From assembly GCF_002723835.1 (NCBI RefSeq), contig NZ_BEWG01000002.1:14150-46209 (forward strand): a stretch of DNA of 32,060 bases. Reading direction: 5' to 3'. This document shows, in pieces, positions 6,603-14,740 of this stretch. The notes beneath the pieces were generated by a model. The model did no database searches and was not told where the DNA came from. It saw only the letters and a program-made list of their open reading frames with translations. A program made the position numbers and the translations under genes. How positions within the stretch are numbered: the first letter of the stretch is position 1; every line of letters begins with the position of its first letter. Source of the stretch: Mycobacterium sp. shizuoka-1 (lineage in GTDB: Bacteria; Actinomycetota; Actinomycetes; Mycobacteriales; Mycobacteriaceae).

Positions 6603-7820
6603 GTGCGCGTACGCGCGACACGCAGTGCAATCGCCGCGAGTTCGGCGCTGCTGGCGGTCATCGGCATCGCCGGCTGCAACCAGCAGTCCCCGTCGAATGG
6701 CGGGAGCTCCTCGCAGAGCGACCTGAAGATCGTCGAGCAGGTGCAGATCGACCAGAACGGCGCCGAGGTGAAGGCCGACTCCGGTGCCACCCCGGCCGAC
6801 CCGGCAGGCGACGGCAAGGCGAACTGCCCGCCGGTGTCGATCGCCATGGCGGGTGCGCTCAACGGCCCGGATGCCGCGCTGGGGATCAACATCAAAAACG
6901 GTGTCCAGCTGGCCATCGACAAGCACAACGCCGCCAATCCCGGCTGCCAGGTGCAACTCAAGCCGTTCGACACCGAGGGTGACCCGCAGAAGGCCACCGC
7001 GATTGCGCCGCAGATCGTCGACGACGCGTTCACCATCGGCCTCGTCGGCCCGGCCTTCTCGGGCGAGACCAAGGCCACCGGCGCGGTGTTCGACCAGGCC
7101 GGCCTGGTCGCCGCCACCGCTTCGGCCACCAACGTCACGCTGTCCGAACAGGGTTGGAAGACCTTCTTCCGCGGCCTGGCCAACGACGGTGTGCAGGGAC
7201 CCTCGGTGGCGAACTACCTGAAGAACACGCTGGGGCAGAAGAAGGTCTGCGTGGTCGACGACAGCACCGACTACGGCACCGGCCTGGCCCAGGCGGTTCG
7301 CGAGACCCTCGGCCCGGTGGCGGTGTCGGAGTGCAACATCTCGGTCAAGAAGGGCGACAAGGACTTCTCGGCCGCGGTCACCCAGGTCAAGGGTCAGTCG
7401 CCGGATTCGGTGTTCTACAGCGGCTACTACGCCGAGGCCGCCCCGTTCGTACAGCAGCTGCGCGACGGCGGGTACACCGGCAAGTTCGTCAGTGCCGACG
7501 GCACCAAGGATCCGGAGTTCGTCAAGCAGGCCGGCGAGTCCTCCAAGGACGCCATCCTGTCGTGCCCCTGCGGCCCGGCCACCGGTAGCTTCGCCGACGA
7601 GTACACCAAGAAGTTCGGCCAGGCTCCCGGTACCTACAGCACCGAGGGATATGACCTCGGCACCGTGCTGCTCAAGGGTATCGACGCCGGCAAGATCACC
7701 CGCCCCGATCTGCTCGAGTGGGTGAAGAACTACGACGGGCAGGGTGTGGCCCGAAAGTACCAATGGACAGACAAGGGTGAGCTCACCACCACCCTGATCT
7801 GGATCTACAAGGTCCAGTAG
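6603..7820 (+). CDS. livK: Branched-chain amino acid ABC transporter, substrate-binding lipoprotein
   Basis: A 405-residue periplasmic-binding protein of the LIVBP type (receptor ligand-binding region, Peripla_BP_6). The start is the GTG at 6603, chosen because of ggagg just upstream and because the product then opens with a basic tail, a hydrophobic stretch and a lipobox (IAGC, Cys25). A Ser/Gly-rich linker follows. The ligand-binding fold runs from about residue 70 (CPPVSIAMAGALNGPDAALG) to the end, with typical blocks IVDDAFTIGLVGPAFSGE, FFRGLANDGVQGPS and VFYSGYYAEAAPFVQQL. It captures branched-chain or related amino acids outside the membrane for the LivHMGF permease encoded next. A hairpin after the stop probably sets a higher level of this subunit than of the permease. 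Confidence 0.93.
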   Translation: MRVRATRSAIAASSALLAVIGIAGCNQQSPSNGGSSSQSDLKIVEQVQIDQNGAEVKADSGATPADPAGDGKANCPPVSIAMAGALNGPDAALGINIKNGVQLAIDKHNAANPGCQVQLKPFDTEGDPQKATAIAPQIVDDAFTIGLVGPAFSGETKATGAVFDQAGLVAATASATNVTLSEQGWKTFFRGLANDGVQGPSVANYLKNTLGQKKVCVVDDSTDYGTGLAQAVRETLGPVAVSECNISVKKGDKDFSAAVTQVKGQSPDSVFYSGYYAEAAPFVQQLRDGGYTGKFVSADGTKDPEFVKQAGESSKDAILSCPCGPATGSFADEYTKKFGQAPGTYSTEGYDLGTVLLKGIDAGKITRPDLLEWVKNYDGQGVARKYQWTDKGELTTTLIWIYKVQ

Positions 7821-7832
7821 CCGATTCGCGAG

Positions 7833-7863
7833 ACGCGTCCGGGACCGTAAGGCTCGGACGCGT
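7833..7863 (+). terminator. Intercistronic hairpin between livK and livH
   Basis: acgcgtccg (7833-7841) and cggacgcgt (7855-7863) form a 9-bp perfect stem with a 13-nt loop, followed by the pyrimidine-rich tctcgttt. It probably acts as a partial terminator or 3'-end stabiliser, leaving livK in excess, as is common in binding-protein transporter operons. Confidence 0.65.
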
Positions 7864-7897
7864 TCTCGTTTACGACACCAAGGAGGCCGCCCTGACG

Positions 7898-8935
7898 ATG
7901 GTCCACGAGTGCCTCGGCCAGATCACCTGTCTCGCCAGTGACATCGGTTTCAACATCGACAACCTGCGAGACGGCTTCTGGCAGTTGAGTATCGATGGAC
8001 TGTCGTGGGGTGCCATCTACGCCCTCGTGGCGGTCGGCTACACCCTGGTGTTCGGGGTGCTGCGCCTGATCAACTTCGCGCACTCCGAGATCTTCATGCT
8101 GGGGATGTTCGGCGCCTACTTCTGCCTGGACCTCATCCTCGGGTTCACGCCCAGCGGCAACGCCTACAACAAGGGCGTGCTGCTGACGGTGTTCTACCTC
8201 GCCATCGCCATGTTGTTCGCGATGCTGGTATCCGGCACGGCCGCAATGGGTTTGGAGGCGGTCGCCTATCGGCCCCTGCGGCGGCGCAACGCACGGCCGC
8301 TGACCTTCCTGATCACCGCGATCGGCATGTCGTTCGTACTCCAGGAATTCGTGCACTTCGTGCTGCCCAAGATCATCAAGGGCTACGGCGGCAGCAACGC
8401 GCAGCAGCCGATCATCCTTGTGCAGCCCAAAACCCAGTTCCACGTCTTCGGGGCGACGGTCTCCAACGTCACGATCGTGATCGTGGTGGCGGCCCTGGTG
8501 CTCGCGGCGCTGACCGACATCGCGATCAACCGCACCAAGTTCGGCCGCGGGATCCGCGCGGTCGCCCAGGACCCGACTACGGCGACGCTGATGGGGGTAT
8601 CCCGGGAGCGAATCATCATGACGACGTTCCTGATCGGTGGTCTGCTGGCCGGTGCGGCCGCGCTGCTGTACACCCTGAAGGTGCCCCAGGGCATCATCTA
8701 CTCCGGTGGCTTCCTGCTGGGCATCAAGGCGTTCTCGGCCGCGGTGCTCGGCGGTATCGGCAACCTGCGCGGCGCCCTGCTCGGCGGCCTGATCCTGGGC
8801 GTCATGGAGAACTACGGCCAGGCGGTGTTCGGCACCCAGTGGCGCGACGTCGTCGCGTTCGTGCTGTTAGTTCTCGTGCTGCTGATCCGGCCCACCGGGA
8901 TACTCGGAGAAAGCCTCGGAAAGGCGCGCGCATGA
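7898..8935 (+). CDS. livH: Branched-chain amino acid ABC permease LivH
   Basis: A 345-residue membrane protein of the LivH permease family (BPD_transp_2). The start is ATG 7898, with aggagg at 7881-7886. About eight hydrophobic helices are visible, with the family stretches LSWGAIYALVAVGYTLVFGV, LRLINFAHSEIFMLGMFGAY, and GIRAVAQDPTTATLMGVSRE (the cytoplasmic EAA-like loop that contacts the ATPases), and a C-terminal KAFSAAVLGGIGNLRGALLG. The N-terminus is longer than in E. coli LivH (HECLGQITCLASDIGF...), so a later start is possible. Its stop overlaps livM by ATGA, which indicates coupled translation. Confidence 0.93.
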   Translation: MVHECLGQITCLASDIGFNIDNLRDGFWQLSIDGLSWGAIYALVAVGYTLVFGVLRLINFAHSEIFMLGMFGAYFCLDLILGFTPSGNAYNKGVLLTVFYLAIAMLFAMLVSGTAAMGLEAVAYRPLRRRNARPLTFLITAIGMSFVLQEFVHFVLPKIIKGYGGSNAQQPIILVQPKTQFHVFGATVSNVTIVIVVAALVLAALTDIAINRTKFGRGIRAVAQDPTTATLMGVSRERIIMTTFLIGGLLAGAAALLYTLKVPQGIIYSGGFLLGIKAFSAAVLGGIGNLRGALLGGLILGVMENYGQAVFGTQWRDVVAFVLLVLVLLIRPTGILGESLGKARA

Positions 8936-10134
8936 CGCACCGGGAGAACGCCACCACACCGGGCCGCTGGAGCAACCGGCTGCTGGCCCCCGGCGACCGG
9001 ATGCGCGAGTGGTGGGCGGGCCGCACCCGGGTGCAGAAGTGGGGCTTCGGCGTGCTGGGCTTCGGTCTGCTGGCGCTGTCGCCGTTGTTCCCGCCGCCGT
9101 TCTTCGACACCCCGGGAATCAGCTTCGGCGGCACCATGGCTCAGTTCGCGATGGTGGCGATCATCGCGATCGGGCTCAACGTCGTCGTCGGCCAGGCCGG
9201 TCTGCTCGACCTCGGTTATGTCGGCTTCTATGCGGTCGGGGCGTACACCGTCGCCTTGCTCACCAGCCCGGACAGCCCGTGGAATCAGGTGGGCCCCAGC
9301 GGGTTGTTCGGCGACAAGTGGGCCTGGCTGACGTGCGTGCCGATCGCCATGGCCGCCACCGCGGTCGCCGGCCTGATCCTGGGCATCCCCACGCTTCGCC
9401 TGCGCGGGGACTACCTGGCCATCGTCACGCTGGGCTTCGGCGAGATCATCCGGCTGCTCGCCGACAACCTCTCGGAGGTCACCAACGGCTCCCGCGGTCT
9501 GAACCAGATCGCCTACCCGCACGTGGTGGAAACCGCGAAGTATCCCGATGGGGTGTTCTCCAGTGGTAACTCCACCGGAGATGCCAACTACGGCACCTGG
9601 TGGTTCTGGCTCGGCCTGATCCTCATGGTGGGCATCCTGCTGCTGGTGGGCAACCTCGAGCGCAGCCGGGCCGGCCGGGCCTGGGTGGCCATCCGCGAGG
9701 ACGAGGACGCCGCGGAGGTGATGGGCGTCAACACCTTCCGGTTCAAGCTCTGGGCGTTCGTCATCGGCGCGGCGATCGGCGGCCTGTCCGGCGCGCTGTA
9801 CGCCGGGCAGGTGCAGTACGTCGCCCCGCCGACGTTCAACATCATCAACTCGATGCTGTTCCTGTGCGCGGTGGTTCTCGGCGGGCAGGGCAACAAGCTG
9901 GGCGTCGTGTTCGGCGCGTTCATCATCGTGTACCTGCCGAACCGCTTGCTGGGGGTGCACTTCCTGGGCATCAACCTCGGCGATCTGAAGTATTTGTTCT
10001 TCGGTCTGGCATTGGTGGTGCTGATGATCTTCCGCCCGCAGGGGTTGTTCCCGGTCCGCCAGCAGCTGTTGACCTACGGCCAGTCGGCCCGAAAGTTGTT
10101 GAGCCGCGCCGACGACAGCAAGGCCGCAGCATGA
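8932..10134 (+). CDS. livM: Branched-chain amino acid ABC permease LivM
   Basis: A 400-residue permease, second membrane subunit of the transporter. It opens with a cytoplasmic tail of about 45 residues, then a first helix ([17 protein letters not shown]). Family stretches include [40 protein letters not shown] (the LivM signature), the coupling loop [20 protein letters not shown], and a C-terminal [14 protein letters not shown]. The start is ATG 8932, overlapping the end of livH by 4 bases; the open frame extends much further upstream only as an antisense-like shadow of livH. It overlaps livG by ATGA as well. Confidence 0.94.
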   Translation: MTHRENATTPGRWSNRLLAPGDRMREWWAGRTRVQKWGFGVLGFGLLALSPLFPPPFFDTPGISFGGTMAQFAMVAIIAIGLNVVVGQAGLLDLGYVGFYAVGAYTVALLTSPDSPWNQVGPSGLFGDKWAWLTCVPIAMAATAVAGLILGIPTLRLRGDYLAIVTLGFGEIIRLLADNLSEVTNGSRGLNQIAYPHVVETAKYPDGVFSSGNSTGDANYGTWWFWLGLILMVGILLLVGNLERSRAGRAWVAIREDEDAAEVMGVNTFRFKLWAFVIGAAIGGLSGALYAGQVQYVAPPTFNIINSMLFLCAVVLGGQGNKLGVVFGAFIIVYLPNRLLGVHFLGINLGDLKYLFFGLALVVLMIFRPQGLFPVRQQLLTYGQSARKLLSRADDSKAAA

Positions 10135-10967
10135 CCGAACCGGCGATCGACGAGGAACTGGCCGCGCTGCACCGCGACGTGCAGGCCGCCGAGGGGGAGA
10201 CCCTGCTGGAAACGCGGGATCTGACGGTGAAGTTCGGTGGGCTGACCGCGCTGGACTCGGTGAGCTTCTCGATCAAGCGCGGCGAGATCCTCGGACTGAT
10301 CGGCCCCAACGGCGCGGGTAAGACCACCTGCTTCAACGCGATCACCGGTGTCTACCGGCCCAGTGCGGGCTCGGTGACGTTCGACGGAGCGCCGCTGGGC
10401 CGGATCAAGCGGCACCAGATCACCCGGCGGGGGATAGCCAGGACTTTCCAGAACATCCGCCTGTGGGGCGAGATGACCGCTTTGGAGAATGTCGTGGTCG
10501 GCACCGACGCGCGGCACCGCACCTCGGTGCCGGGCGCTCTGCTGCGTACCCCCCGGCATCGCCGTGAGGAGCGTTCGGCCATCGAAAAGGCCGCTGCGCT
10601 GCTGCAATTCGTCGGCATCGCCCATCGCGGCGAGGAGAAGGCCAAAAATCTGCCCTACGGTGATCAGCGCCGGCTGGAGATCGCCCGCGCGCTGGCCACC
10701 GAGCCCAAGCTGCTCTGCCTGGACGAGCCGGCGGCGGGCTTCAACCCCAGCGAGAAGGCCGCCCTGATCGACCTCATCCGCGCGATCCGCGACGACGGCT
10801 ACACGGTGCTGCTCATCGAACACGACATGCGGCTGGTCATGGGCGTCACCGACCGGATCGTGGTGCTGGAGTTCGGCCGCAAGATCGCCGACGGGCTGCC
10901 CGCCGAGATCCGCGAGGACCCCGCCGTCATCGCCGCTTACCTGGGGGTGCCCGATGACCAGCTCTGA
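10131..10967 (+). CDS. livG: Branched-chain amino acid ABC transporter ATPase LivG
   Basis: A 278-residue ATP-binding subunit with an N-terminal extension of about 25 residues before [20 protein letters not shown]. Walker A is GPNGAGKTT. The family stretch [20 protein letters not shown] (Q loop) follows, then the signature region [20 protein letters not shown], in which the usual LSGG is LPYG as in LivG proteins. Walker B is [13 protein letters not shown], with the switch His in [12 protein letters not shown] LivG-type insertion lies between the Q loop and the signature. It pairs with LivF to drive LivHM. It overlaps livM by 4 and livF by 14 bases. Confidence 0.94.
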   Translation: MTEPAIDEELAALHRDVQAAEGETLLETRDLTVKFGGLTALDSVSFSIKRGEILGLIGPNGAGKTTCFNAITGVYRPSAGSVTFDGAPLGRIKRHQITRRGIARTFQNIRLWGEMTALENVVVGTDARHRTSVPGALLRTPRHRREERSAIEKAAALLQFVGIAHRGEEKAKNLPYGDQRRLEIARALATEPKLLCLDEPAAGFNPSEKAALIDLIRAIRDDGYTVLLIEHDMRLVMGVTDRIVVLEFGRKIADGLPAEIREDPAVIAAYLGVPDDQL

Positions 10968-11691
10968 GCCCGAGGTACTGCTCGAGGTCCGCGACGTGGT
11001 GGTGCACTACGGGAGGATCGAAGCGCTGCACGGCGTTTCGCTGCAGGTGCGGCAAGGCGAGTTGGTCACACTGCTGGGTTCCAACGGGGCCGGCAAGACC
11101 ACGATGATGCGCGCGATCTCCGGGCTGCGTCCGCTGTCGTCGGGCTCGGTGTGGTTCGAGGGGCGCGACATCAGCCGGGTCAAGGCCCACCAGCGAGCGA
11201 TCGACGGGCTGATCCAAGCGCCCGAAGGCCGCGGCGTATTTCCCGGTATGACTGTGCTCGAGAACCTCGAAATGGGCTGCTACGGGCGGAAGTTCGCCAA
11301 CAAGGCCGAACATCGCGAGCGCCTGGACTGGGTGTTGGAGACCTTCCCGCGGCTGGCCGAGCGCCGCACCCAGGTCGGCGGCACCCTGTCCGGCGGGGAA
11401 CAGCAGATGCTGGCCATCGGGCGGGCGCTGATGGCGCGCCCCCGGGTGCTGCTGCTCGACGAGCCGTCGATGGGGCTCGCCCCGATGATAATCTCTCAGA
11501 TCTTCAAGATCATCTCCGAGATCAACTCCCAGGGCACCACGGTGCTTCTGGTGGAACAGAACGCTCAGCAGGCACTGAGCCGATCAGACCGCGCCTACAT
11601 CCTGGAGACCGGCTCGGTGACCCGCAGCGGACCGGCCCGAGAGTTGTTGGCCGACGACAGTATTCGGGCGGCTTATCTCGGGGTGGCGTGA
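10954..11691 (+). CDS. livF: Branched-chain amino acid ABC transporter ATPase LivF
   Basis: A 245-residue ATPase of the usual LivF length. Walker A is GSNGAGKTT, the family stretch is GLIQAPEGRGVFPGMTVLEN, the signature LSGGEQQMLAIGRALMARP, Walker B VLLLDEPSMGLAP, and the switch His position is occupied by Gln (LLVEQNAQQAL), as is normal in LivF. It is the last gene of the operon. Its stop at 11689-11691 abuts the stop of the convergent map gene with no gap, so the two transcripts must overlap or terminate inside each other's genes. Confidence 0.94.
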   Translation: MTSSEPEVLLEVRDVVVHYGRIEALHGVSLQVRQGELVTLLGSNGAGKTTMMRAISGLRPLSSGSVWFEGRDISRVKAHQRAIDGLIQAPEGRGVFPGMTVLENLEMGCYGRKFANKAEHRERLDWVLETFPRLAERRTQVGGTLSGGEQQMLAIGRALMARPRVLLLDEPSMGLAPMIISQIFKIISEINSQGTTVLLVEQNAQQALSRSDRAYILETGSVTRSGPARELLADDSIRAAYLGVA

Positions 11692-12462
11692 TCACTCGAC
11701 GAGCGTGAGCACCCGCGGGCCGTTCTCGGTGATCGCGATGGTGTGCTCGGAGTGCGCGGTGTTCGACCCGTCGGCGCAGCGCAGCGTCCAGCCGTCGGGA
11801 TCGACCTTCAGGCGCGCGGTTCCGCGTCCCCACCACGGTTCCAGCGCCAGGGTCAGGCCCGGGCGTAGCACCATTCCGCGGCCGGGCCGGCCGCGGTTGG
11901 GGACGTGCGGGTCCTCGTGCATGGTGCGCCCGAGGCCGTGGCCGCCGAAGTCGGTGTTGACTGCGTAACCCGCCGCCGCGGCGACCTCGCCGATGGCCGC
12001 CGAGATGTCACCGAGGTGAGCGCCGGGCACCGCGGCCGCGATGCCGGCGTCCAGTGCTCGCCGGGTGGACTCGATCAGCGCGGTGTCGGCCGGGTCCGCG
12101 TCGTCCCCGACGATCACCGTGATCGCCGAGTCGGCCACCCAGCCGTCGATCGACACGGCGAAGTCCATCTTGAGCACGTCACCGTCGCACAGCACGTAGT
12201 CGTGCGGAAGGCCATGCAGCACAGCGTCATTGACGGACAGGCAGATTACGTTGCGAAATGGTCCGCGGCCGAACGACGGGGCATAGTCCCAGTAGCAGGA
12301 CGTGGCGCCACGATCGGTGACCATCGCCCTGGCCTGGTGTTCGAGGTCCATCAGATTCAAGCCGGGCTCGGCAGTGACCGCCAGTGCGCGAAGGGTCTGC
12401 GCGACGAACCGGCCGGTGACGGCCATCTTGTCGATTTCGGTGGCGGTCTTCAGTTCGATCAT
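11692..12462 (-). CDS. map: Type I methionine aminopeptidase
   Basis: A 256-residue enzyme that removes the initiator Met from nascent proteins. All metal ligands are visible: D100 (KMDFAV), D111 (DSAITV), H175 (GGHGLGRTMHEDP), E208 (LALEPW) and E239 (SEHTIAI), with the substrate His at 83 (LHGLPH) and H182. The length matches bare catalytic-domain enzymes without the N-terminal SH3-binding extension of mycobacterial MapB-type proteins, so this may be an additional Map copy. The start is ATG 12460-12462, with gagggag about 10 nt upstream on this strand. It diverges from a small XRE gene over 50 bp that hold a palindrome, which suggests it is regulated by that neighbour. Confidence 0.92.
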   Translation of the reverse strand: MIELKTATEIDKMAVTGRFVAQTLRALAVTAEPGLNLMDLEHQARAMVTDRGATSCYWDYAPSFGRGPFRNVICLSVNDAVLHGLPHDYVLCDGDVLKMDFAVSIDGWVADSAITVIVGDDADPADTALIESTRRALDAGIAAAVPGAHLGDISAAIGEVAAAAGYAVNTDFGGHGLGRTMHEDPHVPNRGRPGRGMVLRPGLTLALEPWWGRGTARLKVDPDGWTLRCADGSNTAHSEHTIAITENGPRVLTLVE

Positions 12463-12483
12463 CGGCGTGCGGCTCCCTCGTAT

Positions 12484-12499
12484 CGGTATTTTTATACCG
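12484..12499. promoter_or_regulatory. Palindromic operator between map and XRE gene
   Basis: cggtat (12484-12489), spacer tttt, ataccg (12494-12499): a perfect 6+6 inverted repeat in an AT-rich patch between two divergent genes. It is a natural binding site for the XRE regulator encoded at 12513. It overlaps the upstream part of the XRE promoter and would also cover the map promoter. Confidence 0.65.
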
Positions 12500-12505
12500 T
12501 ATACT
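12500..12505 (+). promoter_or_regulatory. -10 element, probable leaderless promoter of XRE gene
   Basis: tatact at 12500-12505 matches the SigA-type -10 hexamer and lies 7 nt before the ATG at 12513. That distance predicts transcription starting at the start codon, a common mycobacterial leaderless arrangement. No Shine-Dalgarno sequence is present. Confidence 0.6.
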
Positions 12506-12512
12506 CGCCGAC

Positions 12513-12791
12513 ATGGTTCGTGTACCGCTGAGCCCCGAGCAGATCCGAGCCGGACAACGCCTCGGGGCGTTGATCAGAGCAGCGCGGGCTGGACGCGCTC
12601 CCGAGGTCGTCGCCCGCGACGCGGGCATCTCGCCGGAGACGTTGCGCAAGATCGAAGTCGGCCGGCTGCCCAGTCCCAGCTTTGGGACGGTCGTCAGCCT
12701 TTGTGACGCACTGGGTTTGCCGCTGCAGCAGGCTGTCGACGTGTGGCGTGGGGCCGATGCGAAGTTGGTCAGTCGACGCGAAACCGCTTGA
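12513..12791 (+). CDS. Small XRE-family DNA-binding regulator
   Basis: A 92-residue protein that is essentially one helix-turn-helix domain: RLGALIRAARAGRAPEVVAR, then DAGISPETLRKIEVGRLPSP (recognition helix) and the closing helices FGTVVSLCDALGLPLQQAVD. No sensor domain is attached. Its start ATG follows a -10 hexamer so closely that the mRNA is probably leaderless. Divergent small HTH genes next to type I map are, as I recall, found in other actinobacteria, so the pair may be a conserved unit with autoregulation through the palindrome at 12484. Its 3' end overlaps the convergent DUF167 gene by 23 bp. Confidence 0.85.
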   Translation: MVRVPLSPEQIRAGQRLGALIRAARAGRAPEVVARDAGISPETLRKIEVGRLPSPSFGTVVSLCDALGLPLQQAVDVWRGADAKLVSRRETA

Positions 12792-12996
12792 TGCGTGACG
12801 TCGCACCCGAGGCCAGGGTGACCGCGCTGCGGGGAACACCCAGGTGCTGGGCGAGCAGCCGGGCCGCCGCCTCGGTGGCCTTGCCCTCGATCGCCGGCTC
12901 TCGCACGTAAATCGTCAGCGTCGAGTCGGCGGCCGTCTCGACCAGCGGGCCCTTGCGGCTGCCGGGCTTGACGGTGACGACGACGGTGCGGGCCAC
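12769..12996 (-). CDS. DUF167 / UPF0235 (YggU-like) protein
   Basis: A 75-residue protein with the DUF167 pattern: VVVTVKPGSRKGPLVE at the N-terminus, LTIYVREPAIEGKATEAAAR in the middle (the conserved P..GKAN/TEA core) and a C-terminal basic strand (LASGATSRIKRFRV). The family is a small alpha/beta fold of unknown function. The start is the GTG at 12996, which directly abuts the TAG stop of the thiolase-like gene, so it is very likely cotranscribed as the third gene of that minus-strand unit. Confidence 0.85.
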   Translation of the reverse strand: MARTVVVTVKPGSRKGPLVETAADSTLTIYVREPAIEGKATEAAARLLAQHLGVPRSAVTLASGATSRIKRFRVD

Positions 12997-14196
12997 CTAG
13001 CGGGCGACGACGACCGACGAGCCGTGGCCGAACAGGCCCTGATTGGCGGTGACGCCGACCGTGGCGCCTTCGACCTGGCGGCCGGTGGCCTGCCCCTTGA
13101 GCTGCCAGGTCAGTTCGCACACCTGGGCGATCGCCTGGGCGGGGATCGCCTCGCCGAAGCTGGCCAGGCCACCGGATGCGTTGACCGGAACCCGGCCGCC
13201 GATCGTGGTGGCACCGCTGCGCAGCAGCTGCTCGGCCTCACCCTTCGGGCACAGGCCCAAATGCTCGTACCAGTCGAGTTCCAGCGCCGTGGACAGGTCG
13301 TAGACCTCGGCCAGCGACAAGTCCTCGGGCCCGATCCCGGCTTCGGCGTAGGCGGCGTCGAGGATCTGGTCCTTGAACACGCGCTCCGGACCGGGCACCA
13401 CCGCGGTGGAATCCGTTGCGATGTCCGGCAATTCAGGCAGGTGCTGCGGGTACTGCGGGCTCTGCAGACTGACCGCGCGCACCGACGGGACACCGGCGAC
13501 CGACCCCAGGTGCTTCTCGGTGAACTCCTTGCTGGCCACGATCAACGCCGCCGCGCCGTCCGACGTCGCGCAGATGTCCAGCAGCCGAAGTGGATCCGAC
13601 ACCACCGGGCTGGCCAGCACGTCCTCGACGCTGGCTTCCTTGCGGTAGCGCGCGTAGGGGTTGTTCAGGCCGTGGCGGGCGTTCTTGACCTTGACCTGGG
13701 CGAAGTCCTCCAGCGTCGCGCCGTAGAGGTCCATCCGCCGCCGGGCCAGCAACGCGAAGTAGACCGTGTTGGTGGCGCCGATGAGATGGAAGCGCTGCCA
13801 GTCGGGATCGTTGCGGCGCTCCCCGCCGACCGGGGCGAAGAAGCCCTTGGGCGTGGTGTCGGCGCCGATCACCAGGGCGACGTCGCACAGGCCGGCGAGG
13901 ATCTGGGCCCGCGCGCTCTGCAGCGCCTGCGAACCGCTGGCGCACGCCGCGTAGCTCGACGTGATCGGGATGCCGTTCCAGCCCAGCTTCTGGGCGAACG
14001 TCGCGCCGGCCACGAAGCCGGGGTAACCGTTGCGGATGGTGTCCGCGCCTGCGACCAGCTGGATCTGGCGCCAGTCCAGACCGGCCTCGGCCAGCGCGGC
14101 CCGGGCGGCGACCACGCCGTACTCGGTGAAATCGCGTCCCCACTTGCCCCACGGGTGCATGCCCGCGCCGAGGATGTAAACCGGGTCCGGGCTCAT
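12997..14196 (-). CDS. Thiolase-like lipid-transfer protein (Rv1627c-type)
   Basis: A 399-residue protein of the SCP-x/nonspecific lipid-transfer thiolase family, matching Rv1627c in context and length. The nucleophile-type Cys is present (C85 in SYAACASGSQAL), as are the subdomain motifs SDPLRLLDICATSDGAAALI and AEVYDLSTALELDWYEHLG. The usual GHP motif, whose His activates substrate, is replaced by GEA (E349, NASGGLASFGEAIPA), and the C-terminal C-x-G motif is replaced by NQGLFGHGSS. Classical thiolysis is therefore doubtful. Similar proteins paired with DUF35 partners act as aldolases or acyl-CoA-processing complexes in sterol side-chain degradation (Ltp2 type). It overlaps the DUF35 gene by 4 bp, which supports a heteromeric complex. 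A KstR-like operator precedes the pair. Confidence 0.88.
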   Translation of the reverse strand: MSPDPVYILGAGMHPWGKWGRDFTEYGVVAARAALAEAGLDWRQIQLVAGADTIRNGYPGFVAGATFAQKLGWNGIPITSSYAACASGSQALQSARAQILAGLCDVALVIGADTTPKGFFAPVGGERRNDPDWQRFHLIGATNTVYFALLARRRMDLYGATLEDFAQVKVKNARHGLNNPYARYRKEASVEDVLASPVVSDPLRLLDICATSDGAAALIVASKEFTEKHLGSVAGVPSVRAVSLQSPQYPQHLPELPDIATDSTAVVPGPERVFKDQILDAAYAEAGIGPEDLSLAEVYDLSTALELDWYEHLGLCPKGEAEQLLRSGATTIGGRVPVNASGGLASFGEAIPAQAIAQVCELTWQLKGQATGRQVEGATVGVTANQGLFGHGSSVVVAR

Positions 14197-14654
14197 TTCG
14201 CGATCCTCCAGGCGTAGGTGAGGCGCTCGACGCCGTCGTCGTCGGTGTAGAGCGGCATGGTGGTCAGCTCGACCTCCATGCCGACCTTGAGGTCAGCGGC
14301 CAGCGTGCCCTCGACCACCTTGCCGAGCACGATCAGGCCCTCGTCGGCGAGCTGGACAGCAGCCACCGCGAACGGTTCGAACGGATCCGGCGAGGGGTAC
14401 GGCGGCGGTGGCGCGTACCGGTTCTCGGTGTAGCTCCAGATGGTGCCCCGCCGGGACAGGGCGACGGCATCGAGTACATCGCTGTCACAGGCCGGGTTGG
14501 GGCAGTTGTTCTCCCGCGGCGGGAAGACATAGGTACCGCACTGTGGGCACTTGGCGCCGATCAGATGCGGAACCCCGGCGTCGTCGTGGTCCCACCAACC
14601 GTCGATCGCCGGTAGTTGGGCGGGAGCGTCTGGAGAAGCTGGCACGCGGCCCAT
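14193..14654 (-). CDS. DUF35 OB-fold acyl-CoA-associated protein (Rv1628c-type)
   Basis: A 153-residue protein with the standard DUF35 layout: an N-terminal helix, a rubredoxin-like zinc ribbon (C36 and C39 in KCPQC, C51 and C56 in NCPNPAC) and an OB fold (about 65-150, LSRRGTIWSYTENRYAPPPP, then GLIVLGKVVEG and LKVGMEVELTTMPLYTDDD). DUF35 subunits bind thiolase-like partners and help hold CoA thioesters. The stop overlaps the start of the thiolase-like gene by ATGA. Transcription likely starts at the palindromic region 14675-14696, just upstream of its ATG. Confidence 0.9.
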   Translation of the reverse strand: MGRVPASPDAPAQLPAIDGWWDHDDAGVPHLIGAKCPQCGTYVFPPRENNCPNPACDSDVLDAVALSRRGTIWSYTENRYAPPPPYPSPDPFEPFAVAAVQLADEGLIVLGKVVEGTLAADLKVGMEVELTTMPLYTDDDGVERLTYAWRIAK

Positions 14655-14674
14655 CGTATGCGATCCACGCCATG

Positions 14675-14696
14675 GAACTGAAACATGTTCCAGTTC
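14675..14696. promoter_or_regulatory. KstR-like operator palindrome
   Basis: tgaaacatgttcca at 14679-14692 matches the KstR consensus TNNAACNNGTTNNA at every fixed base. The symmetry extends to gaactg/cagttc arms at 14675-14680 and 14691-14696, giving 20 of 22 symmetric bases. KstR is the TetR repressor of mycobacterial cholesterol catabolism. The site lies 20 nt upstream of the DUF35 start, so it should repress the DUF35/thiolase-like pair. Confidence 0.8.
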
Positions 14697-14740
14697 GAAG
14701 TTGGGATCGGTAGCCGCCGTGCCCGAGTGCAGTGGGGCCC

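Noticed and set aside
12844..14217. Long plus-strand frame opposite the thiolase-like gene
   Set aside because: It is low-complexity and without motifs. The minus strand carries clear thiolase and DUF167 proteins.
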